Assembly: GCA_028583415.1 (NCBI GenBank)
Contig: CM053269.1
Location: 39,545,016 to 39,609,015 of the forward strand
Direction of reading: 5' to 3'
DNA: 64,000 nt
From: Protea cynaroides
Taxonomy: Eukaryota; Streptophyta; Magnoliopsida; Proteales; Proteaceae
Shown here: positions 56,187 to 64,000 of the stretch, piece by piece
Numbering within the stretch: position 1 is the first letter of the stretch
How the letters are laid out: each line of letters begins with the position of its first letter
Made by a program: the position numbers and the translations under genes
The notes under the pieces: model-generated
The model's database searches: none
What the model was told of the DNA's origin: nothing
What the model saw: the letters and a program-made list of their open reading frames with translations, nothing else

Positions 56187-58511
56187 TTTGAAATGTCAAA
56201 CACATATAACTATGTAAGCAAAATAGTAATAATGAAAATGTTAATGTAAACAAAATCATGGTTACAAGAACTGTGACTATCAAACCATGAGCAATACAAT
56301 CAAACACAGTAAGCACTGTGAAAATACAAGCATAAACATAAAGAATCTCCCACTAATTAAGTATATCTAGAGACTCCTACTGATTCTCAGATCTTTGGTC
56401 ACTCAAGCCTCTGATAAAATTAATTATTTTCAACTATTTTTATATTGGACAAACCATCCCTTAAAGACTCTCACTAACAAAATCTTCGTCAGAGAATCTA
56501 CAACGATATAAATTATTTTGATATTTTTCTTATCTAAAGAGATTTGATCTCAATTATGCTTTGAAATATTAGATTTTTAATTATTCTTTGAGAAGAATAC
56601 AACTGAACCGCTATCACAACACATCTCAATAGGTTTAGAAGTAGAGTCTACAACCTCCAAGTTAGAAAAAAAAAACTCTTATACTAGATACCTTGCTCGT
56701 TATTTTCATATAAAGTTACAAAACCCTACCACTATGACAATAAACCTTGATGTTGATTTTCTGTCATCAATGCAAACATTAAAAATTACATCAAAATAGT
56801 CTAGAGTGTCACTACTTCTATAAATGAACACTTTGGTCCTCTGCATATACTGCATGACCATCATTTTTTCATTGTCCAGTAAACTATATCAGCATCTAAT
56901 TAAAAATATTCCATAACACTCAATGAAAATGCTATATAAAAATGACTATAACCTTGAGCATATATCAAGCTCTCTACTGTAGTATAGATACTCACTTTCA
57001 ATATCATTCATTGTACATAATTCTGTTAATTTATCTCATTTACTGATTTAAGCATCCATAACTTAATGGTTAACAAGAACAACATTTACACTTTAAGACA
57101 AATTCAGAATTATACTTTTTCTGTTACGAGCAAAGTCAATATCAGGTATAAAAATACTTGCTCACACATTCTACAACTCGAAGCTATCAGATAGAAAAAT
57201 ATTGATTTCAAACAAGTAAACCATGTCATTACAAACCAGTGATAAATCTTCAAGACATGATTAGGAAGTGAATCCGTTCCCACTGACCTGTAGATATATA
57301 CAATAATCAATGACAATCTCAACATAATTGAAAGAAAATATAACTCTTTAAAACTTCAAGTATTACTACCTGAATGCCTGCTTAATCCACATATTGACTT
57401 TATAAGTCTACAAAACATATCTTATTTATCCTTACCACAAGACCTTATTGTTAAAGCACATAAACACCTTCTTCTAAATTTTTTTGATCAAAATGATCAT
57501 TACATCTATCTGATGCAACTCCAAATCAAAAAATACAACCAAGACCACAAAGATTTGAAGTCTATACATTCTATTATCTTTGTGTGATTTTATTTTGCTA
57601 TAAATTTTACTTTGTAGCAAACAATTCTCCCACTAAAATCATACATTATAATTCTTTGTATACCATTTTTAACCTATGATTACACAGCTCATTGACAAGA
57701 GCATAAAATCCCAAGTCATGTTGTTGTTCGTAGACAAAATGCATCTTTTATAACCACTAACCACTCAAAAATAATTTTATTACTAACAACTTGCTCAAAA
57801 CTATTAAGATTTTCATCCTGTCCAATGCCAAAAAAATTTATTTTTAGGTATAACATGTGATTGGATGGAATGATAGATTCACATGGTCTAGTAGATCTCC
57901 TCATTGCCTCTTCTCGCTCTGCTATAATGACTATGCATCAACTTGAATAAAGATAATTTTAAAGATAATTTCAATAATTATCTTATCACTTGGTTACACC
58001 ATAGTTATTTTCATGTGGTCTCATCAAACTTCAAGTTTCTTGGATCTATTTTGACATCCCATAAAATAATAATTTAATATCCTAAAATAATCACTCTCCC
58101 ACGAGTATTATGAAACCATGTCAGCTTTACAGTCTCAAACAAGAAGAAAACTTAAACTGAAATTAACTAACTAGACACTTTATTAATAATATAAATTGTA
58201 ATATCAATTCTTTTTCTATAGGATCAAATACATTCTCAGGCTTTTGCAAACATTCGTTCAAATTTGTCAGGGATTAGACCAGTATCACATTATTTCTCAT
58301 AATATAAAATCCTCTCATTCAGATCCAATAGTTTTAATTCCTTTAATAAAAGTTATTTTATCTTAATTTTTATTATTTAAAAAAATACTTATGGACTAAA
58401 TTATGACAAAAAATCTTAGATAAAATTTTAATATTCATCAAGTCCAATAAATCCTTGTTGTGAATAATCTATATTTACTTTAATCTTGTCATCTTTTTCT
58501 TTAATTAATTC

Positions 58512-58512
58512 T

Positions 58513-58593
<81 letters not shown>
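58512..58593. repeat. Compound (CA)n(TA)n microsatellite
   Basis: About six CA units followed by about 35 TA units inside the copia-type element. Confidence 0.95.
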
Positions 58594-58596
<3 letters not shown>

Positions 58597-61288
58597 ATGA
58601 ACTTTGGAAGAGGGGGTTTCAGAATATTATTCTTTACAATCTTTCTTTGAAAAATAATTCTAAACCCCTATGACTAGGGTGGAAGATAACAATATAAAGT
58701 TTAACTTCAAAATATAGATAATCTAAAAAGGATAAATTAAAAGTTTTTGTACTCCTAGAGTTGTTCAATCTACTGGACCTTCTTGCTCAGAAGGTTTATA
58801 ATCTTTCTTCCTTTTTTACTTAAGCTTATCCAACTTTACAACCTTTCTTCACATGTCCCTTCTGAGTCATAGTAAAAGAATTTTATTTTATTTAGATCTA
58901 TTTTATCTTGCAGTTCCTTAATATCCAATTCTTTGTCATAAAATTTCTAACAATTGAATGAAAAAGTATATTTCTTTCTGTGGGTTTCTCTATCCCTCTC
59001 GTACATTGTTTTTGTCAGGATATGTCTTATGCACTATGGCATTGACATTCATATCTTTTCTTTTTTTTTGAACTTATATCTTTAGTTCTTTCATTTTAGG
59101 TTCACTATATCTTTTGAGTACTATAGGTCATATGTCACTAGGATCTGACTCTATAGTTATCGTGAGGAATTGAAAATCTAAAGTATCACCTACAGAGGTT
59201 CTAATGAATTATCAACAAATGTCCACTTATCTTTGAGTTTATCATTAATAGTTAACAACTCTTCCTTGTACTTCCTCACACTCCATTACCATCCATTATC
59301 ATCAAAACTGGTATTAATGGACTTGAGTAATAAAATATTTCTCCGCTCCTTCTTGAAATATCAAACATTTCTTTGGATTTCACAAGGAATATCCTTTTTC
59401 AATGTTCCTCATCTGAATATTGTTTTACTTGATCTTAAGGACTGAACACCCTAAGAACTAGAATACAATATTCTATTGAGTACATCTAGGTTAAACAGTC
59501 CTAGACTAGTTTTCAATTTTCATGTCAATTCATAGAATCAACTACCAATGATAGACATCTTAAGGTATTTAATCATTACGTGTCTACAACTATTTTACAA
59601 TGTAAATAATTGTAAATTTACGATTAATACCAAATAAAATTAGCTAGCAAGAATATATACATAACATATGCAAGCTAATTTATATCTTTGAAAAGTCAAT
59701 AGAACCACACACATCCTTTAAAATAATATGTAGACTGGTCCTCTCAATAGCTGTGCAATAATTGGATAGGGATAATAACTCTTAGAAATCTCACTACCTT
59801 TGGATGGATGAAACCCTTAAAGCAAAGATCCTTCAACCATGTGCATGAGTTCTTTATATTCTTTGATAACGTTACTTTTGGGTGGACAGTACCGCTCTTA
59901 CTGCATCCATAAAAGTGGGAGTTTATGTCAGTATCACTTTTAGGTGAGTACTGTACTTCCTTATTGTAGCTTGTAAATGCATAAATATTAGATTTAAGCA
60001 TATTATTTTAGAACCAATGTTGTCACTTTAGTGGTTACATTAAAATCCTTACACAACAGTTACAAACTCTAATTTGAATAAACTTAGACAATGTCACCTT
60101 TTGATGAACATTATCAAACTGAAGTATTTACAAACACAAACCTTTGAATTTGAACACATCATAATAAAACAAGGTTACTACTTTGGTGGTCACACCAAGT
60201 TCCACCAAAATATTAATAAATCCTAATCTACAGTTCATGTGGGATATATATTTAACCATGAATGTATTAAAATACGACTTTACAAGTCTAAACATTCATA
60301 TAAACATATACATTAGCTCAATCAATCAATTTGGTACAATAAATTTTAGAAAAATCAGTAAAAACACTGTAAATTAAATCTCCATAGGATATTTTTTATA
60401 ATAGCATACTTTTCAATGTATCTAAATGTACCAAAATATATACCAGATTGAAGAGCATAAAAAATAGTCCAATGGAACAAATCAGAAGTTAATCTGACCA
60501 TCCTAACTCCCACAATTGTGAATTAATATCGTTTTATTGAAAATAGTTGCCAAACAGACCCTTAAAAACCTGCCAAGGTCAGCTCGGTTTGATCTACGCC
60601 GGCTTGCCCAAGTTCGGCTCTGCTCGGTTAGAATTAAACTGAATATATCCCTTTTTTTTTATAATTACTTTAGCCCAGACCGAACCACATAGCCTAAGGG
60701 CTAATCGAACCGTGGTCTGGACCAATGGTTCAACCACAGAGTTATCCGGTCTACCCAACCTAGTTTATAGGCCAAAAATTTGGATATTCGGGTTAGGTAT
60801 CTGAGTCAAAGTGATGGGGCACTGGGTCAGTCAACTCGAACAGTTAACTGGGTTGTCGGGTTAGTTGATCGGGTCTGGTCAAACCACAGTCTGACCACAC
60901 GTGACATGGGTTCAGGCCGAGTCAATTCGGTCCGAGGTCTGGATAATTCGTTAGGGTTTTCGAGTTGACCTGGTGATTATCGGGCCAACGGCATCAGAAT
61001 TTTTTTTGTTTTAAATCCCTCCCGAGAGTGAGATCCACTTGCAGCTATCGTCGACGAGTGGTGGCACGTTAGGCGGCCGATGTCGGTGATTTTTATATCG
61101 TCAGCTCCGTCTCGTCGAGAGCTTTCCAATGGTATATAGTATGACTTATTTTGTAGATCGAAAAAATTTCTTCAGGGAATTCTTTGATAGATTCAATTCA
61201 AAATCAAAATTTTTCTCTTTAGTTCATTCAAATCTTATGGGTATGTCTTTACAATCGATCCCCATTGATCCTAGTTGTGTATGATTGA

Positions 61289-61301
61289 CTCTGATACCAA
61301 T
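61289..61301 (-). promoter_or_regulatory. Primer-binding site of the copia-type element
   Basis: On the minus strand TGGTATCAGAGTC lies two bases after the LTR end. It resembles the initiator tRNA-Met complement TGGTATCAGAGC. Confidence 0.8.
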
Positions 61302-61729
61302 TGTTAGATAATTATATGCTTATCGTTTCTATCAAACCCATTATAATCCATACAATAACATTAGAACACAATGGGAAAGACATAATCAATTAATTATAAA
61401 GACATACCTATTTGTGAAGGCTGATTCCTCTATGCTCCGAGCTTTGATCAAAATCCTTTGGTCACAGTCTTCCACAGTCCCTAGAGGATATCCTGATGTC
61501 TCTTACTAATGGGTGTAGAAAGAACTTCATTACCTGTAGCTGTGAGGATTCTAACCCAGTATTTATAAAATACTACTGTAACCCTAAAACCCTTTCCACA
61601 ATAGAATTAAGGTTACCAAACATATCTCATGCCATGTGACAAACTAAATCAAATCGATTCTATCGTGTTAATTAGACTCCCACTGAATAACTAGTTTAGG
61701 TAATTAATTAAACCCACATAAATCTAACA
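61302..61729 (-). repeat. 5' LTR of the copia-type element
   Basis: 428 bp, TGTTAGATAATT to ATCTAACA on the plus strand, equal in length to 55255-55682. Confidence 0.88.
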
Positions 61730-62397
61730 TAGTAGACTAAACCATGATATGGGTATTTAATACTAACATGCTATATGTTCAAACTCAATGAACATGTAAA
61801 ATAAAATCTGCATGTAAGGTTTTCTTTGATATAGTTTATTTTTATGTTATGAGTTATTTATGACAAATCATTATGAGAATAAATTATGAATCATAAATAA
61901 ATAAATTATGAATCATAAATAATAATTATTTAATACTACTAGACATAAAGAAGTAATAATAGATTATCACAATAATGATAAACACATTCTAACCTATTTG
62001 TAGATTTTATATTATATTAATTTATTTTAAATATAAATAAATATTATTAATCATACCAAACAACTATATATGTCATAATGTATATTATGTATTTAATTCT
62101 ACAATATATACCAAAGAGAGCCATAAGAGAATCAGGTACAAACCTCGAAAGTATTTCTATTCACATCCTTTTTCTAATAATAAAACTGTCAGTGACTACT
62201 TTCTTTAGGTAATTGTCTAAATACTCAAAGTATAAAGTATAAAACCATATGTATAAAAGATATGAATCCATAAAAATATCATGAGTCTCCAAAATGGAAG
62301 TGATACCCCTCCCCAAACACAGGTGTTGTAATAATCAACAATTGATTGAGAATGATAGCCAAATCTACCAATGACAAGCCAAGGTATTATATAGCTC

Positions 62398-62814
62398 ATG
62401 CCTTGAATATTTCCTTTTAACAAGTTATACATGACAAGGACACAATTTGGGCTTGGCAAAGCTTGAGAAATAGGATTCAGGAGCTGGGGATGTATACAAA
62501 CTTTATATTCTTAAATGATTTAAAATTACTTTCATATCATTAATTAATATAAATAATTCTTATAAATACCTTCTCTTTTAGTAATCTGTAAGAATACAAT
62601 GAGACTGTATTATTCAGGATTCCTAGAACACAATGAGAATAAGAATAAATCATTGAATAAAAACATACTTGTGAGATGAAGATTGTTGGTTGCTGATGTT
62701 AGTCGAAGCGTTAGATTCCAGTCTTCCACAGCCCTTAACGATTTTCATTGGTTCTTTTTGTATATGGGAATAAAGAGAGGAATGAACAAATGAGGTTGCA
62801 AGGACTCAAAATCC
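62398..62814. repeat. Right copy of a diverged direct repeat pair
   Basis: Partner of 54371-54836, same orientation. With it, it brackets the copia-type element at 0.4-0.7 kb distance on each side. Confidence 0.65.
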
Positions 62815-63761
62815 AGTATTTATTATACTATCCCAAACACTATATAGTGACATCCCAAACTCTATATATTATCATTTTGCCCACCTGATTACATTTTGTT
62901 CATTCACCAAGAATAATATCCAACTTTTACTGGCATATAGAATTTTCTCAATATCTTATTTGGCTAGTTCTCCATACTCCTTTAAGGTGGTCCACTTTGC
63001 TCAATACCTATTGTTTACCAGTGATGAGAATATGCCCAAAGATAAATTCTAAGACTTATTGGTCTGTAGTTATGAATGTTCATGATTGTTGTAATAAGGT
63101 GGTTCTGCTTGTTCTCCCATTTTTACTCTCATTTTTTTATTTATTTATAATGGGTATTGTCTTTCTTGGAGCCTTTGTGTTCTTAGTATGTTAAGTGTTC
63201 CATCACCTGTTCCATTCATGAAATTTTCACTTTTGTATTTTCTTTCCTTGAGAATTAATTCTTGAAAGTATGGAGGTATTCAGGGTCAATCAGGCCAGTC
63301 CTACCCTGAATGGCAAAACAGAGTTGGGGTCAATCAAGGCCAATCCAGCGCAGCACGGCCCAATCAGGACGGCCCTAGATTAGGCTAAGCCTAGCAAGGT
63401 TGGGCTTGGGTTGAGGTTTTATAGGTTTTGAGCCAACGTCAGGATAGGCCTAGGCTAAGCTAAGGGAAGGGAATTAAGAGTTGGGTTGGGGTTTTAAAAA
63501 GCCTGGCCCAATCCAGTCCTACTGCAGCCTTACCAATGAGAACACATGCATGGGCATCCCAACAAGGTGGGTGGGGTGATTTTGTGTCTGGGCTTAGGGA
63601 CATATTGTCGGACAGTAACTTTTATCTCTAAAATAAATTAGAAATATACTAGAAATTGAAAAGTCAGCCACCCAAAGGATTTCCAATTTTAAGACCGTAT
63701 TAGTGTAGGGAGGCGTAGGAAATTCCACTCTACCAAGGTGGTTCAAAATTTTTTTTCCTTT
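62815..63761. other. Intergenic DNA, no gene recognised
   Basis: A GC-richer stretch at about 63290-63540 is filled with variants of GGCCAATC, AGCCTAG and GTTGGG, giving weak tandem structure. No protein-like frame is seen. Confidence 0.45.
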
Positions 63762-63967
63762 GGCTCTGTTTGTTTCGATGTAAAATTTTGGGTGTAGCAT
63801 TTTATATGTAATTTTTTTTTTCAATGTTTGTTTCCAATAGTTAAAATATAGTGATCTCTAAAGGAGAGAGAAAAGTAACTTCGACTTTCTTTCATCTATT
63901 AGAAATGAACATTAAAAAATTTACAAGTAAATTTTATGGTAAAATTTTAAGTCAAAACAAAGAGAGC
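63762..63967. mobile_element. MITE of the TTTGTTT family
   Basis: The 206-bp element has left end GGCTCTGTTTGTTTCGATGT and reverse-complemented right end GCTCTCTTTGTTTTGACTTA. The interior word GAGAGAAAAGTAACTTCGAC parallels GGAAAAAGAACTACATCTTT in the copy at 54081. Confidence 0.7.
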
Positions 63968-64000
63968 TTTTATGTAAATTAGGTTTACCAAACAAATGCT

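Larger units (their letters stand above)
55255..61729 (-). mobile_element. Ty1/copia-type LTR element without coding capacity
   Basis: Two LTRs of 428 bp each (55255-55682 and 61302-61729) enclose 5.6 kb. On the minus strand the LTRs begin TGTTA and end TAACA. The primer site TGGTATCAGAGTC follows the right-hand LTR, and a purine tract AAGTGGGAGCT precedes the left-hand one. The flanking 5-mers TAGCA and TAGTA differ at one base. No gag, RT or integrase motif could be read, and frames in the interior never exceed about 85 codons. It is either badly decayed or a non-autonomous (LARD-like) derivative. The primer site is of the kind common in copia elements, but with no pol the superfamily rests on that site and the TGTTA/TAACA ends. 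Confidence 0.8.

Overview
This is nuclear DNA from a flowering plant. The signs are AT-rich intergenic DNA, long (TA)n and (TC)n microsatellites, spliced genes, and layers of Ty3/gypsy, Ty1/copia, RTE, L1, TRIM and MITE elements. The species cannot be told from the window. Only two ordinary genes are visible, both on the minus strand. One is an uninterrupted PRISE-family (progesterone 5-beta-reductase / iridoid-synthase-like) reductase at 32299-33420. The other is a ten-exon mitochondrial-carrier-family gene at 40000-53163, closest by motif to plant plastid adenine-nucleotide/PAPS carriers (TAAC/PAPST-like). Its 381-codon product was assembled here exon by exon and crosses an 8.3-kb intron full of transposons.

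Region 1 (1-24.1 kb) is a nested set of LTR elements. The host is an old Tat-lineage Ty3/gypsy element (1156-24138, plus strand, LTRs of about 0.9 kb). It has degraded gag, protease, RT-RNase H, a second archaeal-type RNase H and integrase. Between pol and the 3' LTR lies an antisense, apparently spliced gene (22638-17035). Its 5' LTR is split by a solo LTR (1594-9508), which is split by a second non-coding element (2936-9080), which holds an inverted solo LTR (5055-7309). The antisense gene is split by a further solo LTR (18054-20326). Three of the four insertions have perfect 5-bp target duplications.

Region 2 (24.1-32.3 kb) holds old repeats, a MITE, and a TRIM-like miniature LTR element (about 27826-31187). 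The first LTR of the TRIM was split by an internally deleted chromovirus-type gypsy element (28159-30465, minus). A 43-bp tandem duplication and a 38-bp-arm fold-back follow at 31.7 kb.

Region 3 (32.3-40 kb) is the PRISE gene, a (TA)42 tract 60 bp upstream of its start codon, a second TRIM-like element near 35.4-36.2 kb and a MITE.

Region 4 (40-53.2 kb) is the carrier gene. Intron 8 contains a nearly full-length RTE LINE with 15-bp target duplications, an L1 RNase H fragment, a small SINE-like insertion with a perfect 15-bp target duplication, and a chromovirus remnant with another RTE copy inside its RT. Intron 6 appears to use a GC donor.

Region 5 (53.2-64 kb) has no genes. It holds a non-coding Ty1/copia-type element with two 428-bp LTRs (55255-61729, minus), flanked by a pair of older diverged repeats, plus two related MITEs. 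No tRNA, rRNA, CRISPR or bacterial-type signals were seen.
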